From NCBI GenBank assembly GCA_963681505.1, contig OY811979.1, forward strand, positions 9,337,215-9,401,214: a DNA stretch of 64,000 nt, in the 5' to 3' direction. The position numbers and the translations under genes were made by a program. The stretch comes from Eunapius fragilis (taxonomy: Eukaryota > Porifera > Demospongiae > Spongillida > Spongillidae). The notes below the pieces were generated by a model that saw only the letters and a program-made list of their open reading frames with translations, was not told the origin of the DNA and made no database searches. Below are positions 42,631 to 52,972 of this stretch, piece after piece. Within the stretch, counting starts at the first letter, position 1. Each line of letters begins with the position of its first letter.

Positions 42631-44469
42631 CTAAAACACAAAATTGGGAGCTGAATATGATGTTGTACATGATCTTTCTGTGAATATATCAGTTATCCTT
42701 TTGGTGTCAACAGAAAGTAGTTCAATGAATGTAATAAACCAATTGTCCAGGTCTGTGTCATTGAACTTGGATTGTGATGCTGCACGGACAAAGGAAGCGA
42801 TAAAGTCACCATGATTTGTGCCTAAAGCCATTGCAAACAATTGCACATAGTCAATATATATGTTCGTCAGATTACGAGGATAAAGATCACTTGATATATA
42901 GAGATGAGCTGAACATTCATAAACAAAGTCTACCCGCTCATAGTCTATTAAAACTGGAATATAGTCGGGTGTGCTTCTTCTGTAACATATATTTGGAAGT
43001 CGCACATCAAGATGTGCATAATTCATGGAATGCATGACTTGGAGACTTTTGCGAACTTCATAGCAAAGGTATCGATTGCAATGTTTGGCTTCAAGATTAG
43101 TTAATGGTGGTAAGAGTTGCTCGAAAATGTAGAAGCCGTTCACACTTATTAATGGCATACAAAAACGTTGTATGTTAGTTTCATCCAAGGTTCCAAGCAC
43201 TTGATTAGCTAGGAGAAATTTAAGTTCAGACGTTGAATTGACAAAGTATTTTACAATGCAGCTCTTATCTGATTGTGATTCAGATTTCAATTCAAATACA
43301 AATGATGGTGCAGAAGGCAATTGAGATTTTTTCAAACTGTCAGTTTGCAACCAACCCAAACTTTTGGATTGTTTTATTTGTTTGTTTGATTTTAACTTTG
43401 TCTCGATAATTTGGTTTAGCTCGTGTTGGGTAAGCTTGAAAAGGAAAGATGAGTTTATCTCTGGAGATGATGTCAACTGCTGGACCATTTCCTTAGCTCT
43501 TTGAACCGCAGCAATTAAATCCCTCCAGACATTTTCATATGTTACTACTTCATATGTGGTACGAAATACCATATGTTGTACTACCCATTTGACAGATATT
43601 TTAATTGGTGCAGTTGTTTTTCTTGCTTTCTTATTCGTTGGCTGCTGTTGAGAGGTATTTTCCAAACAATCGATAGAGGTATCTGCATCAGTTTCCTCAG
43701 TAATTTGATCATCATCATCAACTTGATCAGCAGGGACACCAATTACAGTAGCATTGCTCGTATTCGTATCATTTGGTTCTGTCTGCCTTGGGAAAGCGAA
43801 ACCAAAAAGTTCCCCAGTTTCTATACCTATGCTTCTCAATAGCCTATGATGTTCCACTACTCTAAATGCACAACAGAGAGCTGTTTGCATTATGGTACTA
43901 GACTGTTCTTCTATGTATAACAGTGGAACACCCCGTGATCTTACAACCTTCAATAAATTAAATGCTTGTTTTTGAAATTGAATTGTTGATAGATTCGCGA
44001 ATAAATGCAAGACAGAGTGGTAAAAAACCACAACATCCGGTTTCATCGAAGGTGAACAAAACATCCAAGATCTTAGAGATTTGAACAAAGCAACTTCACA
44101 ACGCGGAATCAATATATATCCATTTTCGCAAACAATACCAAAAATTCTGCACTGCTGTTTTTTAACATGATAAACAATGTTATCCTTCGTTGTAGTTGCA
44201 TCGAGCTTCAAAGCAACTCTCATCATAAACAGATTTTCATAATAGGTTTTATTTGATCCGCCACCACTATATAGTTTTATCTGGCCTGCTATTTCCTTAC
44301 TCAAATTGTCATCAGGAGATACAGTATCAGGAACATCGATTTCTCTTGGCATGGGTACAATTTTAACCTCCTTCAGAAATTGAATATTTTGCGCCAAAGT
44401 AGAAGCAGAAGGAGATTTATAAGACACCGCTGTACTTGGTGCTTGTCTGTCTACTCTTTCAGGGGCTTG
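42631..44469 (-). CDS. protein with kinase-like C-terminal domain; terminal exon
   Basis: One uninterrupted 612-codon exon from a strong acceptor (TTTTTTTTTGTAG at 44470-44471) to TAG at 42631. It has no usable ATG near its 5' end, so an upstream exon must supply the start. Near residue 470-500 (counted from the GTG at 44427) is MNYAHLDVRLPNICYRR and VLIDYERV: the HxDxxxxN catalytic loop and a D-containing activation motif of protein-kinase-like folds, with L for R in HRD and DYE for DFG. Residues around 130 (SMKPDVVVFYHSVLHLF) could be the PD core of a nuclease-like domain, but that is weak. The middle is acidic then basic (DQVDDDDQITEETDAD; NKKARKTT). Nuclease-like plus kinase-like architecture occurs in Crinkler-type proteins, so this is one hypothesis. 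No stop or frameshift seen. Confidence 0.65.
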   Translation of the reverse strand, partial: QAPERVDRQAPSTAVSYKSPSASTLAQNIQFLKEVKIVPMPREIDVPDTVSPDDNLSKEIAGQIKLYSGGGSNKTYYENLFMMRVALKLDATTTKDNIVYHVKKQQCRIFGIVCENGYILIPRCEVALFKSLRSWMFCSPSMKPDVVVFYHSVLHLFANLSTIQFQKQAFNLLKVVRSRGVPLLYIEEQSSTIMQTALCCAFRVVEHHRLLRSIGIETGELFGFAFPRQTEPNDTNTSNATVIGVPADQVDDDDQITEETDADTSIDCLENTSQQQPTNKKARKTTAPIKISVKWVVQHMVFRTTYEVVTYENVWRDLIAAVQRAKEMVQQLTSSPEINSSFLFKLTQHELNQIIETKLKSNKQIKQSKSLGWLQTDSLKKSQLPSAPSFVFELKSESQSDKSCIVKYFVNSTSELKFLLANQVLGTLDETNIQRFCMPLISVNGFYIFEQLLPPLTNLEAKHCNRYLCYEVRKSLQVMHSMNYAHLDVRLPNICYRRSTPDYIPVLIDYERVDFVYECSAHLYISSDLYPRNLTNIYIDYVQLFAMALGTNHGDFIASFVRAASQSKFNDTDLDNWFITFIELLSVDTKRITDIFTERSCTTSYSAPNFVF

Positions 44470-44668
44470 CTACAAAAAAAAATCATTCAAATAAACACTA
44501 CTACTCTATGCATACATACACAGTGAAATGTTCAGCAAGGTGTGACTGCCAAAACAAATATACACGTGGTTACATGCATGCACTAAACTATGTTAAGCAC
44601 AGTGACCGCTCGATTATACGGAAAGTATCAGCTCAATTAAAGCACAATTAGTGGCTCCTTGTGCATGC

Positions 44669-44930
44669 TTAACCGATTATACGCAAGATTTTTAATTAAC
44701 TAATCGACTTCCGGGTAGCTGATTCAATGATGGCACGGTACGGCACGATTATCGAGTACCGTTCATACGCATCTGTGGCTATGTGGTATCAATTGGTTTT
44801 TAAAAAGCAATTCTCTAATACCACAAAAATTATTACCAGAAATCAAAATGGATGACTTGTTTACAATGTTCCATGCTATCGAGAAAAGGAGGCATAAGAG
44901 GCACAAGAGAAGAAGAGCAATAATACTTTC
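44669..44930 (+). mobile_element. left end of a TTAA-type element with a short basic ORF
   Basis: TTAA at 44669-44672 is followed by CCGATTATACGC, identical to the end at 32105-32120. At about 44850 an ATG opens MDDLFTMFHAIEKRRHKRHK, RRRAIILS, similar in style to the start of some transposases. Sequence of dispersed repeat B takes over by about 44940. No right end was found, so this looks truncated. The sequence before TTAA (TTAGTGGCTCCTTGTGCATGC) recurs at 61221-61245 without the element. Confidence 0.45.
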
Positions 44931-44939
44931 TTGTTTTTA

Positions 44940-45215
44940 TTGTAATATAGGACAGTTTCAGCGAAAATGGCCCTTCGCTATATATATGTATATATATAAA
45001 ATCAATCACGTTTGAATTGCTATTACTTTGACTATTGACTATTGACTTCCTATTTCAACACTTTATACTACACCATTTCTATATGGTAGAATATGGTAGA
45101 ATAGATTTTGGGGTCATGTATTTGCTTCGTGCCAATGTTGCAACGTCCGATACCCCTGGGGGTTCAAAACCGCCATATGCAGGAACACTCAATCGAGAGT
45201 TACTTTAGTACCCAC
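44940..45215 (+). repeat. dispersed repeat B, copy 1
   Basis: GACAGTTTCAGCGAAAATGG, TTTGAATTGCTATTACTT, GACTTCCTATTTCAACACTT, TTTTGGGGTCATGTATTTGC, TTGCAACGTCCGATACCCCT, GGGGTTCAAAACCGCC. Inverted copy at 46890-47165; third copy at 47380-47505 plus 48232-48370. GTTCGATACCC in the third copy resembles a pol III B box, so a SINE origin is possible but unproved. Confidence 0.7.
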
Positions 45216-46889
45216 TTTTAACAAGGCTCCTGACGAGCGGATGGCCTTACCTTGTTGTTGTCATCGTACAAGAAGGCAACAACAAGCCGTTTCGTGTTCA
45301 TTTGATGTCACACAACCGCGTGGTTGCAGAGAACAAACCTATTTTCCGAACTCGTACCCAATCCCATGTATTTCCTGTTCTTATTCTTCTTCTTCTTGGT
45401 TTTTGAATCACGTATAGTTAGGAACACTTTTAAGAAATGAAAATCACACTAATGGCTTCAGAATTAGTTGGCACTCTCGCTTCTGTGGTCAAAATGTCTC
45501 GAGGCTACATGACGTATATCGGTGGTTGTGTTGGCAAATCACGTATAGTTAAGTTTACTGCACTGAAATGACTCGGATAGGAGTGTAGTTGGGTGTGCAA
45601 TGAAGACGAAATGAAAAATAGCCACACAGGAATTGGCACCTAAAGAGTATGACTGACAGGAGGCAGAGGTTTTCTACATGATGTTGTGCACTGCATATGG
45701 TGATGGTACGCATTCGATCACTCATCGAATCTTGTTTGGTATAGAAACCGAAACAGACTTGACTGATGTTTTTTAAAAAGGATCATTCATAAATGACATA
45801 CTGAGGGGGGGAGGGGGTAATAGTCAGAGGGGAAGGTCCACAATGGTCAATAAAGCGTGACATCAATTGTGAAATGGCCCCGAAGCAAAACATGTAATAT
45901 TCACACTGAAGTATACCAGCACGACAACAGAGTACCTTGAATCGGGACATCATCCCCACCCCCTCAAATACCCACTCATAAATCAATCATAAATCTTGAG
46001 TGCTGACCATATATGGGTACCTCAAGATGGGGATATGGCAAAGACGAGGGGAGGAGGGAGAGACAAACAGGGAAGAGGAGGGAGGTGATGGGGACAAAAA
46101 ATGCAGATGACAAGGTAAGGTGTGCAATTCTATGTTTGCAATAGGTTCAGACGAAATTAATGGAGGTGCATAGCAACATAAGAGAAGGTTACATAGCAAC
46201 ATAATGAAGGGAGGGTTACATAATAACATAAAGGACGAGGTAGGAGAGTGCCCATTGCAACATAAGGGAAGGTGCATAGCACATAGCTATAAAAGGGAGG
46301 GTACATAGCAACAACGGAGGGTATATAAATAACATATTGGAATTAGTGCGTACAAATGCCTCGACGAGGAAATGAAAAACGGTGGGCGGTTAAATGCAAA
46401 TCAATAAGGACTGTCCAGCTCTTTATTTTGACCACGCCTCTCCCTTAGCTGATCAATATATATTGGTATAGCGCTGTGCACCTCTTAAATGGCCAAGAAA
46501 GGACTAACGAAGACCAAACCCATGCGCGCACACTAGGCACACCATTGCTACATGATGTCGTGCGTGCGTATAGGTTACTGTTACTGGTAATCATATAGAA
46601 CGTACCGTGTCATGTGTATGGTGATGGAAGCTAAATCCAAGCATTAGAGGCTGAGCGCTTAACAAATCATGTTAGCTATAGAAGTGGAAACAGAACCACT
46701 GAGACGTTAAGAAGTGAAAAGGCAGTTCGATGGGAGTTATTGTATAATATTCATGTGCTCGGAGTGACGGGAACCAGGTCGTAATAGATTAATGGCGCAA
46801 ATTACTTTGCACAGCTGTATCTCAGTGACGGAACAAGTAAAATATAACAAACAGGACAAATCAACAGATACAGGATCCCTCTACGTACA
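45216..46889. other. spacer between inverted copies of repeat B
   Basis: Holds imperfect tandem ACATAGCAACATAA-type units at about 46165-46320. The inverted flanking copies could make this one 2.2-kb foldback structure. No gene recognised. Confidence 0.4.
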
Positions 46890-47165
46890 AGCGAAATTTG
46901 AAGTGAATTGAATGTTCAAATAATATGGCGATTTTGAACCCCCAGTAGTATCGGACATTGCAACACTGGCACAAAGCAAATGCAAGACCCCAAAATCTAT
47001 TCTACTATATAGAAATGGTGTAGTATGAAGTGTTGAAAATAGGAAGTCAATAGCGTTTTCTGTTTCGAAGTTATAGCGATTCAAACGTGAATGATTTTTA
47101 TAACTTTTATATATATAGCAAAGGGCATTTTCGCGGAAACTGTCCCGTATACACAATAATTCATG
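46890..47165 (-). repeat. dispersed repeat B, copy 2 (inverted)
   Basis: Reverse complement of the 44940-45215 repeat; the open frame 46881-47339 only reflects this repeat. Confidence 0.7.
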
Positions 47166-47379
47166 AAATAATTTACTTTTTAAAAATTGCATAATGTAGC
47201 AATTTTGCCTACACAAGCTTACTCGGTTCAGCTGCATAGCAATTTTTCTCCTCTGAAATGTGTGATGATTTAACATTTCAACACAAAGCAGAGCTATCCC
47301 ACGCACATGCCCGCCTACTCCCCAAAACAAGGCCACCATTACATTTAAAAAATCTTAATCTATACATGTATTAAATATA

Positions 47380-48370
47380 CATGGTCTCCGACAAAATTGC
47401 TCCTCGCATATGCATATAAAATGTTATAAAAATTTTCCTTGCGTTTGAATCACTATAACTTCCGAACAGTTAAGGCTACAGACTTCCTATTTTCAACACT
47501 TAAGACAGTAACAGCCATAATAAAAGTCACGTTCCGTTTTAGTGCTACGATCGTAGCACTGTGCAGTCTTTTTAAAATACGAAGATTAAACGATGGCACT
47601 TCTGTATGCGTTAACTAATTCCGCGAGTGTACAACTCTGTTTACACTGGTTTTATAGTAAGGCTAGCGCGGTAATTTATTACAAAACGATGACACTACGT
47701 AGATCTCTGAAAGGATTGAATAAACCAACCTACTGTAGCGTATAAAAAACTGAACAATGGTTTTCAGAAGAACTGTTTTACTAAATACTATGAAGTAAGC
47801 CCTGCCCTTAACGGTATAAAACACTCACTCCGACCGCTACCTTAATATGTATCCTCTTCGAAAGGCTTAGTTCTCTAAATCCCTCCCTTTGAAGCGATTA
47901 TTGGATGATGTCATACTAACATACGTACGTCCCGCAGCAGGCTCAGTTAATTTGCTACAAAACAGCTAGTATTAAGCATGGCCAAAAGGAGGCTAATCTA
48001 TCCAAGCAGGTTCCACAACATATCAAACGATGCAAACGTTTTGCTAACGATTAAAAAAAAAAAAACACATCTAAACTGTGATAACACGATGATTTCAATT
48101 ATCTAACTATCAGCAGCATTTTTGTGAATTGTATTGGTGGATGCCAAAACTAAACGAAACCAGAAGCCATATCTTAGTGCTACGATCATAAGCACTAAAA
48201 CAAAACGTGACTTTTATTATGACCGGTACTGTACAACATCATTTCTCTACGGTAAAATACATTTTGGGGTCTTGTACTTGCTCCGTACCAGCATTGCAAC
48301 GTTCGATACCCCACCAGGTTCAAACCCACCATAACTTTCTGTAGGAGTAATCAATTTGCTTCAAATTCAG
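47380..48370 (+). repeat. dispersed repeat B, copy 3, split by a Tc1-like element
   Basis: The first half (47380-47505: TTGCGTTTGAATCACTATAA, GACTTCCTATTTTCAACACTT) and second half (48232-48370: TTTTGGGGTCTTGTACTTGC, TTGCAACGTTCGATACCCC) align to the left and right halves of copy 1. The break coincides with the inserted element at 47506-48231. Confidence 0.75.
47506..48231. mobile_element. non-autonomous Tc1-like element
   Basis: 726 bp with ends CAGTAACAGCCATAATAAAA, GTCACGTTCCGTTTTAGTGC and, from the right, CAGTACCGGTCATAATAAAA, GTCACGTTTTGTTTTAGTGC. Both then contain ATGATCGTAGCAC/ACGATCGTAGCAC. TA follows the right end; the left dinucleotide is GA. At 47757 an ATG is followed after 38 nt by AA|GTAAGC, the layout seen in the BEN-carrying relative. 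No transposase remains. Confidence 0.8.
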
Positions 48371-48510
48371 TTTATAGGTAGAGTGGTCCTAGATAGGTTC
48401 ATCAACCACGCACATACAAACCCATAAGGATAAAAACAAAGGCACCATAAGGATAAAAACAAAGGCAGTCAACCATCGGTCTTTGAACTGGCGAGCGGGT
48501 CATTCCATGG

Positions 48511-50590
48511 GCGGGTCATTCCATGGGCTGTCAGGAAGTAATTGGACAGCACCCCTCAGATTTGTGTGCAATTTATCATATTTGCTTGACCTACAGTAAT
48601 ATGGATGTTACTATAATGCATTCGACTTATCTGTGTCGTCTCCGCAAAAACCTGACATAGTTTCCGAAGCGGGACACACAACAGGCTCTGCAGCTTTTGC
48701 CACAGAACAGCGAAAGATACAAGCAAATTCAGGGATCTGTGAAGAACTAGGCTGGAGTTGCATACCCCTTGTTGTTGAATCATTCGGGGCCTGGGGCCAA
48801 CTAGCCTCTAACACATTCAAGAAACTTGCTTCCCGCCTTTCAGTCCAGGTTAACTCCTCCACTTCCACCACTCTGGACAGCATTTATTCCAGACTAAACC
48901 TTTCCCTTGTGCACTCAAATGCCAGAGCATTTCTTGCAAGGGCAGGTCCCATTGCTAAAGTCTCAGACCTCTACTTAGTAGGTTGACTCATACATAGTTT
49001 ACTAGTTGAAAGAAATTGCTGTTATTAATGCATGTTACTACTGGTAATCTACAAAATACAACTTGATATGTATCTATATGACATATAAAATGCACGAGTA
49101 GTTTAATAATTAACACCATCATGAATAATTGTTTTCCACTTTGAAGACTCATAACTCCCTACTCACAGAACGTGTATGGCTATTGTTGGCATCAAATTGA
49201 AGCTCTCTCATTGTGCAATCCGACTATAATATTTTTCTGTGGGAGAGGCGAAAAGGTTAACGAATAAATGTTTGTACAACACGGTTTTCAATATTTAGGT
49301 CACTTGCAGGGTGATACTCAAGAATTTTGTTTTTGTATATGAAAACTGTTCATTGACCTTATATTTAAAAAATAAAATAAAAAGTTTGAGTATCAGCTAG
49401 TTCTGGGAACTGCAGACGGTTAAAGGGCAAGGCGCCATTTTTAATTTCTTCATGTTAATTTTATCACTAATGAGAAGCAAGTGTTGTTTAGATACGTCTC
49501 AAGGGTATTACATAATACTGTCCTCAACTATCACAACAATAAGAAAGGGTGTTGGTAATTGAAAAAGTGATTTTTAGTACATCGAACTGCGCATTTATTG
49601 GAAACCGTTAAGCCTTCTAATGGGATCATTGATTAGGTAAGCGTGCTTGTTATTACTGTCATAAGTGGTTAAAGCTCAATTCTTTTGATTGGAAGTAAAA
49701 AGTAACAACGAGGTTTAAATGAACCGGCGGTGAGACCTTTTCAACCGGCTCAAGAAGTGGTGGTCCCTCAACCTGTTCATACGCCGGATGACGGCGTACC
49801 GGGGATCCCACCCGCGTGTGGGATCCCTGATCCCCGGTACGCCGTCATTGGGCGTATGAACAGGTTGAGGGACCACCACTTGTTGAGCTTTAACCACTTA
49901 TGACAGTAATAACGAGCACGCTTACTTAAGCAACGATCCCATTAGAAGGCTTAATGGTTTCCAATAAATGCGCAATTCCATGTACTAAAAATCATTTTTT
50001 TCAATTACCAACACCCTTTCTTACTGTTGTGATAGATGAGGACAGTATTATGTAATACCCTTGAGACGTATCTAAACGACACTAGCTTCACATTAGTAAT
50101 AAAATCAACCATGAAGAAATTTAAAATGGCGCCTTGCTCTTTAACCTTCTGCAGTTCCCATAACTAGCTGATACTCAGACTTTTTATTTAATGTAAGGAT
50201 AATGAACAGTTTTCATATACAAAAACAAAATTCTTGAGTATCACCCTGGAAGTGACCTAAATATTGAAAACTGTGCTGTATAAACATTTATTCGTTAACC
50301 CTTTCGCCTCTCCCACAGAAACATATTATAGTCTGATTGTACACTAAGAGAGTTTCAATTTGATGCCAACAATAGCCATACACATTCTGTGAGTAAGGAG
50401 TTATGAGTCTTCAAAGTGGAAAACAATTAATTATTCATAACGGTGTTAATTCGTAAACCACTCGTGCGATTTTAAAAATTAATGCGTTAAAGTAACATCC
50501 ATATTAGATCAAGCAAATATGATAAAATTGCACACAAATCTGAGGGGTGCTGTCCAATTACTTCCTGACAGCCCATGGAATGACCCGAGC
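48511..50590. mobile_element. 2-kb foldback element (long inverted repeat), with nested LINE
   Basis: The whole interval folds around about 49812. Outer arms GGGTCATTCCATGGGCTGTC, AGGAAGTAATTGGACAGCAC pair with their reverse complement at 50530-50587. Pairing continues through 49085-49680 with 49860-50470, and the centre is a near-perfect hairpin (GTACCGGGGATCCCACC...). GAGC stands next to both termini. The left arm is interrupted by a LINE fragment (48624-49080) and holds an extra 75 bp near 49681-49755. There is no coding capacity of its own. A MULE-type foldback is possible. Confidence 0.8.
48624..48986 (+). pseudogene. LINE 3' fragment inserted in the foldback element
   Basis: Reads FDLSVSSPQKPDIVSEAGHT, TGSAAFATEQRKIQ, CEELGWSCIPLVVESFGAWG, DSIYSRLNLSLVHSNARAFL: the same C-terminal region as 31340-31990, starting in the middle of the endonuclease-like domain. 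The right arm of the palindrome lacks this segment, which dates it after the foldback. Confidence 0.7.
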
Positions 50591-51270
50591 AGGTATACAC
50601 GTGCTTGTAGTAGCAGGCTCATCCGGATCCATTGCAGAGCACAAAATGATGTTTATACATGTACAGTATACATATGTACTAATCACCCAGCATAATTGCA
50701 GAGCGCAAAATGATGTTTATACATGAATACGTATGTACTAATCACCCAGCATAATAAGCCCATTGTTTACTTCTACAATGGAGCCCTCTTCCTTCATGCA
50801 TATGCACATACGGGCTGCCTTTTAAACCAGCTGTACGTGGTGACCGTGGCTCATGTCATTATCGTATTTCAACCGAACTCACTATATGTCCGCCCTTTTT
50901 ATGGCAATGTATTATGACGTTTTTGTAATTTACAAATAACTGACAATCGTCATCAAAATATTAAAACTGTCTTTTTTTTCCCCCCGGTGAAGAGTCTTGG
51001 GGGAGGGGGGGGGGGGGGGTGGTTTGACCTAAAACTCCAAAGACTTCCTAACTGGCGCCACAACCATGGCTCTGGTCATCACTTGTAATTTGTAGCTACC
51101 TTTTTACAGCTGTAGTCACACCCTGGCTTCTCTGCACTCTGGCACAAAATACATTGCTTCCTACTGTTTCCACTGCGCATGCGCATTGCATTTTGCTTAC
51201 GTCGCTTATCAATGCAGATTGCAACGATAGAGGTACGAGTTTTGTCCTTCCTCTCTTTTTCTCTCTCTCC

Positions 51271-51301
<31 letters not shown>

Positions 51302-52158
51302 ACTCTCTCTCTCTCCAGGGGTCAATGTAACGGTTATGCATAATCATATTCATTTGGTTGATGACGCGTTTAATTTTCATAGTTGAACACACATGTGATG
51401 ATAGATGCACTACATAAATGAAAATGTATTTTGATAGTTGAACAAACATGCATGATAGACGGACCACATAAATGAATATGATTATGTGTAACTGACCCCC
51501 TCATCTCTCTCTCTCTCTCACTCACTCTCTCTCTCAATCCATCCTATACCTATCGATTTGTTCTGTTCGTTAATTTTTATATTATCCATTACGGAGATAC
51601 AGCTTTGCAAAGTAAACGCAAGTTTCCCGCTTGAACCGCGCCTTTACATGAAGACGAAATGGCTTCCATTCTCCAGAGCACATGAATATTCAACTACAGC
51701 CTGTGGGCTGGGGCATACTTCACCCACACAGTTGGAGGAAATATATTTGATGCGGCAATTGGTTTGCTATGTACAGTCCCCAGACTAAGATCTAAGATCA
51801 ATGCCATGAGAATGGGCGATGGAGATTGGGAGCTGTAGAAGTTGGCTTTCGTAAGCTACACTAACCTGCCCACGAGAATATGGCCTAATTTGGACTGTCA
51901 GTGAACATCGATCACACACCCAGACAGCTATGGAATGGACCCTACTAGTACCTACCCCTATTTCAGATAGCTGTGAAGCAGCACACACAGCTGTGAATTG
52001 AACACCACAGTTAACAGACAACTGTATATGAGTACCTAATACCTATGGACTTGATGAGGACTACCTGAAAACAATAACCTAGGGGGTTAATGCTATGTAG
52101 AATCCACGTGGATCAAACAGACCCTAGTATTGGAGTGGACACTACATGCATACACATG
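50591..52158. other. no gene recognised; simple repeats
   Basis: Includes a tandem duplication (CAGAGC-CAAAATGATGTTTATACATG) near 50632-50728, a G-run at 51000-51019 and CT-rich tracts at 51248-51318 and 51508-51535. Between those tracts GATAGTTGAACA-ACATG recurs. Confidence 0.5.
51248..51318 (+). repeat. (CT)n-rich simple repeat
   Basis: CTCTCTTTTTCTCTCTCTCCCTCT and similar, about 70 bp. Confidence 0.9.
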
Positions 52159-52160
52159 TA

Positions 52161-52921
52161 CAGTAGCGGTCAAAAAAAGCATTACGTTTCGTTTTTGTAG
52201 AACGATCGTAGCACAATTGAACGGAATCGGTCGAACATCGTTATACAAACATCGTTTGTAGATTATATAAACGATTGTGATGCCGTTTTACTAATCTGTT
52301 TTTATATAATCAGTACGTGAGTGCATGTGTTTAGAAAATGGTGTATAGTGAGTACACGAAGCTGCAAATACTGTTCTACCAATTCAAGGGTTTGAAAGCT
52401 CCAACTATCGCTCGATATCTTCAAGCGGAGAACATTTATTGTGCGCGACAGAACGTAGCGATCTTCATAAAGAAGTACCGTCAAACCAAATCAATATTTC
52501 GACGATCGGGATCGGGTAGACCCTCAAAACTCACTGCTGAAGTAAAGGCAATAGTGGAAGAAGAGACGAGAAAGGATGATGAAACAACGGCGCACCAGTT
52601 GCACCAATTGCTTTGGTCACGCGGGTAAAGAATTAGCCTCCACACCATTTTACGCTGCAGGACCTCCCTTGGATGGACGTTTCGTGGAAGCGCGTAATGC
52701 CAATACTTACTCCTAAGCGTCATCGTTCACACGTATCGTTAGTCCGTAAAAATCAACGATGCACAAAAATGCGCGCACATCGTTAACAAAAAAGGTGTCA
52801 GGATCGGCTTCGTATTGACTTCGTTCTGACTTCGTTCTGACTTCGTTTTTTTAAACCATACGCTACTGTAAAACGATCGTTGTACAAAAACGAAACATAA
52901 TGCTTATTTTGACCGCTACTG
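52161..52921 (+). mobile_element. deleted Tc1-type element, close relative of 18958-26512
   Basis: 761 bp with TA on both sides (52159-52160, 52922-52923). Ends start CAGTAGCGGTCAAAA, the same first 12 bases as the 7.5-kb element, then diverge (AGCATTACGTTTCGTTTTTG; from the right AGCATTATGTTTCGTTTTTG). The left side carries the transposase start; the right side, read on the minus strand, has an ATG at 52723 and a GTAAGT donor 13 nt later. The deletion thus joined the transposase N-terminal part directly to intron 1 of the opposite-end gene. Confidence 0.85.
52338..52702 (+). pseudogene. N-terminal part of Tc1-type transposase
   Basis: Starts MVYSEYTKLQILFYQFKGLK and follows the DNA-binding half of the intact enzyme at 25183-26249 (RQNVAIFIKKYRQT, RRSGSGRPSKLTAEVKAIVE, DDETTAHQLHQLL). 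A stop replaces the residue after WSRG, reading resumes as RISLHTILRCRTSLGWTFRG and ends shortly after. The catalytic DD34E domain is deleted. Confidence 0.85.
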
Positions 52922-52972
52922 TACATGTAGTTGTAGTGTTTAAGTGCAACTCTTGTAGTTACATCATTATTT

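Noticed and set aside
45130-45200. tRNA gene
   Set aside because: GGTTCAAAACC resembles a B box but no cloverleaf or A box can be drawn; kept only as a SINE hint.
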